NCBI GenBank assembly: GCA_016208525.1
Contig: JACQYJ010000178.1
Span: forward strand, 1 to 8,461
DNA from: Deltaproteobacteria bacterium
GTDB lineage: Bacteria; Desulfobacterota; JAENJC01
DNA length: 8,461 bases
Direction: 5' to 3'
In this document: piece after piece, positions 1 through 5,997 of the stretch
Numbering within the stretch: position 1 is the stretch's first letter
How the letters are laid out: each line of letters begins with the position of its first letter
Made by a program: the position numbers and the translations under genes
The notes under the pieces: model-generated
What the model was told of the DNA's origin: nothing
Seen by the model: the letters and a program-made list of their open reading frames with translations, nothing else
Database searches by the model: none

Positions 1-1074
1 CCTCCTTGCCTCGGAATTGCTTGACGCGAGCCCTGCTTTTGCAATCGCCACAGCAAGCAGAAGATTCTCTCCATAACAAACAACCTCTTTTTCCTCTATC
101 TCATCCGGCAGTCCGCCGGCCTTGCATATATTGCTGGACTCCTCTGCTGCCTGCTCCGCCGCATCACGACCGTGAAACCTCGCCACCATCTCCTTTGCAA
201 GGGTTACCTTTGCATCCCTGGGGTGAATGGTCCCGTTCTTTACCCCGTCCTTTAGCGTATTAAAATCCTGGGTTGATATATGGCTCAGGAGTTCGTAATA
301 GCAGAACATAAGCTCGTCTGTTATAGACATCACCTTCCCGAATATCTCCTTCGGAGGCTCGGTTATCCCTATGTAGTTCCCCAGGGACTTGCTCATCTTG
401 TTGACGCCGTCTGTGCCTTCCAGAAGAGGCATGGTCAGTACCACCTGGGGTTCCAGACCGTAATCCCTCTGGAGTTCCCTCCCTACAAGGAGGTTGAACT
501 TCTGGTCTGTCCCGCCAATCTCCACATCAGCCTTTAAGGCAACGGAGTCATATCCCTGGATCAACGGGTACATGAACTCGTGGATAGATATGGACTGGCC
601 GCTTCTGTATCTCTTGTGGAAATCCTCCCTCTCCAGCATTCTTGCCACATTGTATTTCGCCGCAAGGTTTATCATGTCAGATGCAGTCATCCTGTCCATC
701 CACTCGCTGTTGAACCTGACCTCGGTGTTTTCAGGGTCGAGTATCTTGAAGACCTGTTCCTTGTAGGTCTCGGCGTTTTTAATGACATCGTCCCTTGTCA
801 GAGATATCCTTGTCTCAGACTTCCCTGTAGGGTCTCCTATCATACCTGTAAAATCGCCGATTAGAAAGACAACCTTGTGACCAAGCTCCTGGAACTGCCT
901 CAGCTTGTGGATCAGGACTGTATGTCCGAGATGAAGATCCGGGGCAGTGGGGTCAAACCCTGCCTTTATAAGAAGGGGCTTCCCCTTATTAAGCTTTTTT
1001 ACAAGCTCATCCTCGGAGATTACTTCTACAGAGCCTCTCTTTATAACTTCTATCTGTTCATTTATGCTGATCAT
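1..1074 (-). CDS. tyrS: Tyrosyl-tRNA synthetase, 3' end outside window
   Basis: Class I aminoacyl-tRNA synthetase that joins tyrosine to tRNA-Tyr using ATP in the cytoplasm. 358 codons are visible, read without interruption to the window edge. The HIGH-type signature is HLGH at residues 48-51, within AGFDPTAPDLHLGH. The tyrosine-binding GGTDQ motif is at about 187-191, and KMSKS is complete at 226-230. The last visible residues (SNSEARR) are the usual start of the C-terminal S4-like RNA-binding domain, so about 40-50 residues lie outside. The HLGH form and overall style match the longer TyrZ/Pseudomonas-type bacterial enzyme rather than E. coli TyrS. The start ATG (1074-1072) is the first possible one: an in-frame TAA lies three codons upstream. 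No Shine-Dalgarno sequence precedes it. lptE lies 155 bp upstream on the same strand, but tyrS appears to have its own promoter. Catalytic motifs are intact, so it should be functional. Confidence 0.97.
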   Translation of the reverse strand, partial: MISINEQIEVIKRGSVEVISEDELVKKLNKGKPLLIKAGFDPTAPDLHLGHTVLIHKLRQFQELGHKVVFLIGDFTGMIGDPTGKSETRISLTRDDVIKNAETYKEQVFKILDPENTEVRFNSEWMDRMTASDMINLAAKYNVARMLEREDFHKRYRSGQSISIHEFMYPLIQGYDSVALKADVEIGGTDQKFNLLVGRELQRDYGLEPQVVLTMPLLEGTDGVNKMSKSLGNYIGITEPPKEIFGKVMSITDELMFCYYELLSHISTQDFNTLKDGVKNGTIHPRDAKVTLAKEMVARFHGRDAAEQAAEESSNICKAGGLPDEIEEKEVVCYGENLLLAVAIAKAGLASSNSEARR

Positions 1075-1082
1075 GGCAGTGG

Positions 1083-1111
1083 ATTATCTTATAAAAGGCT
1101 TAGGATTTCAA
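1083..1111 (-). promoter_or_regulatory. Predicted sigma70 promoter of tyrS
   Basis: On the minus strand, TTGAAA (1111-1106) and GATAAT (1088-1083) are separated by exactly 17 bp, close to consensus. Only 8 bases (CCACTGCC) separate the -10 box from the tyrS ATG. Transcription would therefore begin within a few bases of the start codon, giving a leaderless or almost leaderless mRNA, which agrees with the absence of a ribosome binding site. Confidence 0.6.
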
Positions 1112-1112
1112 G

Positions 1113-1133
1113 GGATTTGTGGGTTCCAAATCC
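1113..1133. repeat. 7-bp inverted repeat beside the tyrS promoter
   Basis: GGATTTG (1113-1119) and CAAATCC (1127-1133) are perfect inverted copies around a 7-base spacer. The dyad lies just upstream of the -35 box of the tyrS promoter. It could be an operator or a weak hairpin in the lptE 3' region. No T-run follows it on either strand, so it is not a standard terminator. Confidence 0.35.
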
Positions 1134-1210
1134 ACCACCTAATTCATAATGGTCTTTCAGTCTGTGAAATTTATGGTCAAATTGCGGCCAAATTCATTGG
1201 TTAAGAGGTT

Positions 1211-1238
1211 AAACCTTTTAGCCTTGAACCTAAAACCC
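1211..1238. repeat. Degenerate 7-bp tandem repeat overlapping the lptE 3' end
   Basis: The plus strand can be read as heptads AACCTTT, TAGCCTT, GAACCTA, AAACCCT (1212-1239 approximately). The core at 1212-1231 matches, with one inserted T, the reverse complement of 8308-8326 inside the CARDB gene. The repeat spans the lptE stop codon (1232-1230). No other content was recognised in the 155-bp lptE-tyrS gap besides the tyrS promoter and the small dyad at 1113-1133. Confidence 0.45.
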
Positions 1239-1772
1239 TTCCAGTATATTGCTGTATAGCTGCCTCGCTACATCAACGGCTATCTTCCTGATTGCCGCAT
1301 CCCTGTTGGCCTCTGCTATGTTGGCCGCTGCTATGGCGATATCATGGGCGGTCTTATAATCTGAAAAATAAGATATATTCTTATCCTTCCATATCACGCT
1401 TTCATCTGCCTTCTTAATCAGTGACACCTCAAGCCTCACCGTCACTCTGTACTCCTGGATCACGTCACCGCCTTTATAAGAGATGGGTGTGTTCTCGAAG
1501 GAGGTTATGATCCCTTTTACAACCGCATCAGCCACATTTTCTCCCACCACCACAACCTTCTTCCCCTTTGCAAACTCGTCCAGCAGAGCGTTTGTAAACT
1601 GGTTTTCTATGTCGGGACGAAGGGTCTTGTTGGAAAACAGAGGTATGGCAATCTTCTTCACATCAGGCGGAAGGGAGCTGACAGTCCCGGCCAGGTGGTA
1701 GCCACATGCAGAAAGGGCCAGAAGGGAGATGGCTGTAATGTATTTAAGAAGCTTTATCCAATGGTTATTCAT
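1230..1772 (-). CDS. lptE: LPS-assembly lipoprotein LptE
   Basis: Predicted outer-membrane lipoprotein that plugs and helps assemble the LptD translocon, which delivers lipopolysaccharide to the cell surface. The 180-residue product starts with a lipoprotein signal: positive residues (K8, K10), a hydrophobic stretch (11-19) and the lipobox L20-S-A-C23, with mature Cys23 followed by GYHLAG. This is the classic LptE start. The body carries the family pattern LPPDVKKIAIPLFSNKT at about 34-50, followed by an amphipathic helix (ENQFTNALLDEF) and a long C-terminal Ala-rich helix. Length is normal for LptE (roughly 160-200). ATG at 1772-1770 is preceded by AGGA (1781-1778) with a short 5-base spacer. 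A perfect 15-bp hairpin (1782-1820) ends directly at that site. tyrS follows on the same strand after 155 bp. LptE sequences diverge strongly, but lipobox, fold pattern and length agree. Confidence 0.88.
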   Translation of the reverse strand: MNNHWIKLLKYITAISLLALSACGYHLAGTVSSLPPDVKKIAIPLFSNKTLRPDIENQFTNALLDEFAKGKKVVVVGENVADAVVKGIITSFENTPISYKGGDVIQEYRVTVRLEVSLIKKADESVIWKDKNISYFSDYKTAHDIAIAAANIAEANRDAAIRKIAVDVARQLYSNILEGF

Positions 1773-1781
1773 GTTTTTCCT

Positions 1782-1820
1782 AAATTCTGCAATCAGCCTT
1801 AAAAACTGATTGCAGAATTT
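1782..1820. repeat. Perfect 15-bp inverted repeat upstream of lptE
   Basis: AAATTCTGCAATCAG (1782-1796) and CTGATTGCAGAATTT (1806-1820) are exact inverted copies around a 9-base loop (CCTTAAAAA). In lptE mRNA the stem would finish one base from the AGGA ribosome binding site, so it could influence translation. No T-run follows on either strand, which argues against an intrinsic terminator. It may instead be a small dispersed palindrome or an end of the adjacent insertion remnant. Confidence 0.7.
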
Positions 1821-1888
1821 TGTAAAAAAGGTAGAATCATCAACGGTTTAATCATCACATTAAATTCGTTGGGAGGTTCACCTTTTTC

Positions 1889-2080
1889 ATGAAAAAGATA
1901 ACATGCGGAGCAAAGAAAAAGCAACCAAAAATAAAGACCGAGATAACGGGCAAAGGACTCACAGTACATGCTGGTCTCCTTCCTGTTCTCAACTTCATGG
2001 ACAGGCTTTATTTCTTTAAGGCAGTAGAGACTGCCTTACACAAGCAGCGCGGGGCCAACGCCAAGCGTCAGTTTAGTTGA
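1889..2080 (+). pseudogene. IS1380-family-like transposase, N-terminal remnant
   Basis: A 63-residue reading frame resembling the N-terminus of IS1380-family DDE transposases. It has a lysine-rich start followed by ITGKGLTVHAGLLPVLNFMDRL (residues about 20-41) and then HKQRGANAKRQFS, after which a TGA ends it. Full-length family members are several hundred residues long and carry the DDE catalytic triad further on, so this stub has no catalytic residues and cannot transpose. A GGGAGG site (1871-1876) lies 12 bases before the ATG. Reading past the stop (2081-2109) shows no transposase-like sequence, so the rest was deleted rather than frameshifted. Terminal inverted repeats could not be identified. 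Recognition is from remembered family sequence; an unrelated small protein is possible but less likely. Confidence 0.65.
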
Positions 2081-2109
2081 AAGGGAAAAGAAACATTGTG
2101 GTAGCTGAG

Positions 2110-2463
2110 TTATCCAGGATGTGAGACCAAAAACAGTTCAAGTGGGATGATCGCGAAACCGTCCTCCATCTCAAGTCTGTCCCTGGATATAAGGATGCCG
2201 TTCTTGGACCCAAGCCTCTTAATGGCCTTGAGGTCTGAAGGCCCGGCATTCTTCTGATATTTGACCTCAACAGGCAGGAGCCTTTTTTCCCTTTTGACGA
2301 CAAAGTCAACCTCGCTGCCGTTCTTCCAGAAAAAGACGTTGGAACTCAGCCAGTCCTGCCTGTCGTACCTGTAGAAAAGCTCATTGGCAACTACCTGCTC
2401 GGAAAGCCTTCCCTTTAAATCCGGCGAGAGAAGCGATTTGCCCACATTATCGCTGTAATCAAG
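2110..2463 (-). pseudogene. C-terminal DUF4143 part of the interrupted AAA ATPase
   Basis: This is the continuation, in the same reading frame, of the ATPase ending at 2464. Downstream of the TGA it reads LDYSDNVGKSLLSPDLKGR and then LSEQVVANELFYRY. It continues into a PD-(D/E)XK nuclease-like signature, GSEVDFVV followed by LLPVEVKYQK, which is typical of the end of DUF4143 proteins. It stops at TAA (2112-2110). A GTG codon at 2445-2443 could serve as a separate start giving 111 residues, but no ribosome binding site is obvious there. It is best treated as the stranded end of one original protein of about 483 residues. The role of the nuclease-like fold in this family is not established. Confidence 0.8.
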
Positions 2464-3561
2464 TCAGTTGTCCACCCATCCCGTAAGGCTCCACAGTATA
2501 AAAGTATCGAGGAAATATGCCTTTTTCAACTTCTTGAACTTAGGCGTCCCTGTGTTGAGGTCTATCTGGTAGAGGGTTTTCAGGACAAAGGAATTTTCCA
2601 TCTCCTCCACATATTCCGAGACGGTCTTATGCGTTGCTACATCTATCTTCTTTGCCACCGTCTCCCATCCAAAGGCGGAAACGGATATCTTAAGGAGTTC
2701 CCTGACTATCTGCCTTGCGGTCCTCTCGTTCTTCCCCCTTTTTGATATGTCCCCCCGCAGCCACTGCTGGTACAGTTCATAAACCGCGTAACGTATGTCG
2801 CCCTCTGAAAAGTATGCGTTAATCGCAGTGATAAACCCGCCGGTTATCAGGTATTGATCGTAAAGCGTCGCAAGCTCTTTTAGATGCGGCTGCACCGAAT
2901 AGAGGGCCTGAAAGTCGGTGTTATCAATATCAAAGATGTCAATCCCATTCGGAATCCTGTCTGTTATCTGTTTATGCAACTTCGGGTTTATCAGACCCAC
3001 GTACTCCCTGAACTTTATAGGCAGCAACACCCTGTCGGGACTCTCGACCTTGCCCCGCCTTCCCGGTAGGCGCTCGATCCCCCTTCTTAAATCCGCCGCA
3101 TTAGAGCCTGTCAATATAACGGTCGCATTCGACAGCCTCCCCTGGTCAACAAGGTGTTTTATCCCCTTTTGCCAATCCTTTACGGACGTCACTTCGTCTA
3201 CGAATACATACAGCTTTCTGTCCTGCATGTTGAGCTTCTTCAAATGCTCAAGGTATGTCTCGATCAGGGTTATAAGCTCCTTGTAATCATCTATGTTGTC
3301 GCAACTGTAATACATGACCTGCTCTTTCGCTATCTTCCTGTTAGAGAGCAGCTCCTCTATCAATATCTTCAAGGCAGTGGTCTTTCCCACCTGTCTTGGG
3401 CCGCGGAGGGTATAAACGGCAAACTGCCGGACATCGAATTCATCCAATACCGCAGGCCTCCATTTGAACCTCTGGGCGTTCAACTCCCTGATCTTCGGAT
3501 CATGTGCGATAAGGCCCTTCTCCTGCCACCAGATGTTTTGGTTTATAATTTGCTGGATCAT
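2464..3561 (-). pseudogene. AAA_14/DUF4143 ATP-binding protein, cut by in-frame TGA
   Basis: Member of the widespread AAA_14 plus DUF4143 ATPase family, whose cellular role is mostly unknown. The 365-residue product has Walker A GPRQVGKT at 54-61, Walker B LYVFVDEV at 117-124 (D122, E123), a sensor-1-like LTGSNA at 150-155 and an arginine-rich segment at 159-169. A winged-helix-like region at about 275-325 leads into DUF4143 (KKLKKAYFLDTFILWSLTGW). A TGA then replaces residue 366. The same frame continues for 117 further codons to 2110, so one nonsense change, probably from a TGG Trp codon, splits an otherwise intact gene of about 483 codons. Start: ATG at 3561-3559, with AGGAGG (3577-3572) 10 bases upstream and a plausible promoter at 3601-3628. 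The ATPase domain is complete, so the shortened protein may still fold. Without the nuclease-like end it is probably inactive in its native role. Confidence 0.85.
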
Positions 3562-3592
3562 GATATTATGGCCTCCTGATTATTCCTGAATT

Positions 3593-3628
3593 TGATATTT
3601 ATAATATCATAATTGGAAATAAAGGCAA
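3593..3628 (-). promoter_or_regulatory. Predicted promoter and dyad for the AAA ATPase gene
   Basis: On the minus strand TTGCCT (3628-3623) and TATTAT (3606-3601) are 16 bp apart, and the predicted start falls about 30 bases before the ATG. A dyad, TGATATT at 3593-3599 and AATATCA at 3603-3609 with a 3-base spacer, covers the -10 box. It could bind a repressor. Its AT-richness makes chance occurrence possible. Confidence 0.4.
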
Positions 3629-3770
3629 CCCGTCTGGCAAGAAAATCGCTCTACTCCGGCGATAACTCGGCATCAAAATTTTGCTGGCCGTCCCTGATTA
3701 TTCCGTATATTGTTTTCTACCTAAACGGTCATGATAATAGTATTTGTCACCCCCGATTATGAAAACCCAT

Positions 3771-3884
3771 CCCCACCCTGACCCTCCCCTTGAAGGGGAG
3801 GAAACTTTTTTTCCACTCCCTCAGGGAAAGCTTTCACCCTTTAGTTTCCTCTCCATCAGGGAGAGGATTAAGGTGAGGGTGGGG
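3771..3884. repeat. Long imperfect inverted repeat (intergenic dyad element)
   Basis: The outer arms CCCCACCCTGACC (3771-3783) and GGTGAGGGTGGGG (3872-3884) pair at 12 of 13 positions. The inner arms, 3783-3806 and 3843-3866, pair at 20 of 24. Each side also contains its own small hairpin: CTCCCCTT/AAGGGGAG at 3784-3800, and CCTCTCC/GGAGAGG at about 3848-3866. The region could fold as a cruciform or branched RNA. Similar CCCTCACCC...GGGAGAGG dyads are common as dispersed intergenic repeats in many bacteria. It contains no coding sequence. Confidence 0.7.
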
Positions 3885-3914
3885 TAAGTATTTTCACGGT
3901 AAATCCTGCAATCG

Positions 3915-4034
3915 AACCACAGAGCACACGGAGGAAACCCTTTAATGTCAAAATCTAACCACAGAGAACACAGAGAAGTAAAGGGTTTTAAAAGGTTTTT
4001 ATACTCAAAATTTATCTCTGTGGTCTCTGTGGTT
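3915..4034. repeat. CCACAGAG-type dyad repeat with extra direct copy
   Basis: The left arm at 3957-3976 (AACCACAGAGAACACAGAGA) and the right arm at 4015-4034 are inverted copies matching at 19 of 20 positions, with a 38-base loop. The right arm consists of two tandem TCTCTGTGG units. A more diverged direct copy of the left arm lies at 3915-3934. AAACCCTTTA (3935-3944) is also inverted at 3979-3988. This pattern is a familiar type of dispersed intergenic repeat in environmental bacteria. No protein-coding potential was seen. Confidence 0.7.
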
Positions 4035-4145
4035 TGCAGTTTTTAGGTTATAATGAAAGATAGGTTCGCGGAGTAACTCATTTTTACAGGGTATTGAAGT
4101 CCAGCGGTACATTTGAAATGATACGAAGCAAGAAAGCCCCATTTT

Positions 4146-4166
4146 CTTTGCTTTCCGCAAGCAAAG
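4146..4166. repeat. 8-bp hairpin upstream of acs promoter
   Basis: CTTTGCTT (4146-4153) and AAGCAAAG (4159-4166) are perfect inverted copies around TCCGC. An upstream segment, AAGCAAGAAA near 4127-4136, could instead pair with the left arm with one bulge. No T-run follows. Nothing else was recognised between 4035 and 4191 except an isolated TATAAT at 4049-4054 without a good -35 box. Confidence 0.45.
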
Positions 4167-4191
4167 CATATTTAGTTGACCTCTCTTTAAG

Positions 4192-4220
4192 TTGACAATC
4201 TCCTACCTATTTAGTAGATT
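4192..4220 (+). promoter_or_regulatory. Predicted sigma70 promoter of acs
   Basis: A consensus TTGACA (4192-4197) is followed by a 17-bp spacer and TAGATT (4215-4220). The start would be near 4227, giving a leader of about 24 bases. A second AGTTGAC lies 16 bp upstream (4174-4180), making a short direct repeat with 4190-4196 that might be an activator site. GGAGG at 4240-4244 stands 6 bases before the acs ATG and is a strong ribosome binding site. Confidence 0.6.
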
Positions 4221-4250
4221 CAGGCATATCTGATTTTATGGAGGCGCCTG

Positions 4251-5630
4251 ATGGAAGAGAAAAGCATAGAAGTCCACATGCGAGAGGAAAGGCTCATAAA
4301 ACCTGACCCTGAGTTCAGCAATAAGGCGCATGTAAAGGACATAGCCGAGTATGAGGCTTTATACAAAAAGTCGGTGGAAGACCCAGACGGCTTCTGGGCG
4401 GAGCAGGCGAACATCCTTGACTGGCGCAAGAAGTGGGACAGGGTCTCTGAATGGAACTTCGATAAACCTGAGATAAAATGGTTTACAGGCGGAAAACTGA
4501 ATGTATCAGAAAACTGCGTAGACAGGCACTTAAATACCTGGAGGAGGAACAAGGCAGCCATTATATGGGAAGGGGACGACGGCAGTTACAGGACGTATAC
4601 ATACCAGCAGCTTTCTTATGAGGTAAACAGATTTGCCAACGTACTTAAGAAGAAAGGGGTCAAAAAGGGGGACAGGGTAACCATATACCTCCCTATGATA
4701 CCTGAACTTGCCATATCAATGCTGGCCTGCGCCAGGATAGGGGCCATCCATAATATCGTGTTCGGCGGCTTCAGCGCCCCCTCCCTCAGGGACAGGATAA
4801 GGGACTGCACTTCAAAGCTCGTTATAACCGCTGACGGAGGGATGAGAGGCGGAAAGTATGTCACCCTCAAGCACAACTGCGACGAGGCCCTCCTTGAATG
4901 CCCCAGCGTGGAGCAGATGATAGTTGTGAAAAGAGTGGACGGCAAGGTCGAGATGAAGACCGGAAGGGACACATGGTGGGAAGATGAGATGAAGGCGCCT
5001 GATATCACCTCAAACTGTGAGCCTGAGCCAATGGATGCGGAAGACCCCTTATTTATCCTTTACACCAGCGGAAGCACGGGGAAACCAAAAGGAGTCCTTC
5101 ATACAACGGCAGGGTACCTCCTTTTCACGGCACTGACGTTCAAGTGGATATTCGACTACAGGGACGAGGACATACATTTCTGCACAGCGGACATAGGATG
5201 GGTTACAGGCCACAGCTATATAGTATACGGCCCACTTGCCTGCGGAGCAACAACTCTTATGTTTGAAGGCGTCCCAACATATCCCCACCCGGACAGGTTC
5301 TGGGAGATTGTGGACAAACATAAGGTGAACATATTCTATACAGCCCCAACAGCCATAAGGGCGCTGATGAGGGAGGGAGAAGACTGGGTAAAGAGGCATG
5401 ACCTGAGGAGTCTCAGGCTTCTGGGCTCCGTTGGGGAACCGATAAACCCTGAGGCATGGATATGGTATCACCACGTGGTAGGAAAATGGAGACTCCGTAT
5501 TGTAGACACATGGTGGCAGACAGAGACGGGCGGGATACTCATAACGCCGCTTCCAGGCGCAATGTCCCTGAAGCCGGGCTCTGCAACAAGGCCTTTCCCC
5601 GGAGTTGTGCCAAAGGTCCTGAGGATATAA
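4251..5630 (+). pseudogene. acs: Acetyl-CoA synthetase, N-terminal part, ends at deletion frameshift
   Basis: The AMP-forming enzyme makes acetyl-CoA from acetate, ATP and CoA through acetyl-AMP. This frame encodes 459 residues of the large N-terminal domain. The P-loop-like YTSGSTGKPKG is at 271-281, GSVGEPINPEAW near 402-413, and WWQTETGG at 421-428, whose tryptophan pair is known to restrict the acyl pocket to acetate in Acs. The frame is normal up to PGVVPKVLR and then meets TAA. About 105 residues found in every Acs are missing at this point, before the sequence resumes in another frame at about 5618. The lost part holds the YFTGDGARRDEDGY ATP-binding segment, the hinge aspartate and the VSGHRLGTAE motif. 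Adenylation and thioester formation both need these, so the product should be inactive. Start ATG 4251 is supported by GGAGG at 4240-4244. A real deletion or an assembly or read collapse would look the same. Confidence 0.9.
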
Positions 5631-5908
5631 AGGGGGAAGGGATATATGCATTCGTAGTCCTGAAGGATGTGGTAAAGCCTTCCGATGCCCTGAAAAAGGA
5701 GCTTGAAGGACATGTAAGGTCGCTTATAGGCCCTATTGCCAAACCTGACAAACTCCAGTTCGCAGCAGGCCTACCAAAGACCAGGAGCGGGAAGATAATG
5801 CGCCGCATACTTCGCAAAATAGCCAGCGGACACATTGAGGAGGTTGGAGATATATCTACCCTTGCTGACCCCTCGGTGGTGGAGTTGCTGCTGAAGGAAA
5901 GGCTATAG
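5618..5908 (+). pseudogene. acs: Acetyl-CoA synthetase, C-terminal part after the deletion
   Basis: In a frame shifted relative to the upstream part, this reads PEDIKGEGIYAFVVLKD and continues to a TAG at 5906-5908. It is the Acs C-terminal mobile domain from roughly the position of E. coli Acs residue 560 onward. The conserved LPKTRSGKIMRR motif is intact. Its catalytic lysine (codon 5792-5794) is the residue acetylated in Salmonella and E. coli Acs to switch the enzyme off. The usual ending (GDISTLADPSVVELL) follows. Codons here look undamaged, so the disruption is recent or artefactual. No independent start codon with a ribosome binding site is evident at the junction; the frame is open upstream only by chance overlap with the N-terminal part. 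Confidence 0.88.
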
Positions 5909-5926
5909 AAGTAAGTTCCGGGAATT

Positions 5927-5950
5927 TGGCGGGACATCTCTGTCCCGCCA
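5927..5950. repeat. 10-bp perfect hairpin between convergent acs and CARDB genes
   Basis: TGGCGGGACA (5927-5936) and TGTCCCGCCA (5941-5950) pair perfectly around TCTC. A partial third copy, CTGTCCCG, follows at 5959-5966. It sits 18 bases after the acs stop and 47 bases beyond the stop of the opposing gene, the right place for a two-way transcription end. There is no T-run on either strand, so it may be a dispersed palindrome that only shields mRNA ends. Confidence 0.6.
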
Positions 5951-5997
5951 TGACATTCCTGTCCCGTTTCATCCGGCCTGTTTGCGCAAGATTTATT

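Noticed and set aside
6..1204. Plus-strand reading frames across the tyrS region
   Set aside because: The minus strand carries all TyrRS motifs in one continuous frame; the plus-strand frames overlap each other and match nothing.
1075..1229. T-box or other tyrosine-responsive leader upstream of tyrS
   Set aside because: No T-box-like conserved bulge, specifier loop or terminator was seen, and the predicted promoter leaves no leader.
1835..1857. Direct repeat AATCATCA twice, upstream of the transposase stub
   Set aside because: Only 8 bp and AT-rich; not convincing as a target-site duplication because its position does not bracket the remnant.
2464..2466. TGA as a sense codon (alternative genetic code)
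   Set aside because: The visible tyrS, acs and CARDB frames, together more than 1,700 codons, contain no in-frame TGA and use TGG for Trp. One interrupted gene does not support recoding.
3610..3770. Short protein-like translation on the minus strand (around DFLARRVAFISNYDI) ending in an ATGA overlap with the ATPase start
   Set aside because: It contains a stop codon, has no start codon or ribosome binding site and matches no family I recognise. The 12-bp direct repeat CCTGATTATTCC (3575-3586 and 3693-3704) in the same area is also unexplained and may be chance.
3771..4034. CRISPR-like repeated sequence
   Set aside because: The units are inverted arms of dyads, not regularly spaced direct repeats with unique spacers, and no cas gene is present.
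5049..5937. Long minus-strand reading frames opposite acs
   Set aside because: They are antisense shadows of acs codons with no recognisable motif, and the plus-strand product is clearly Acs.
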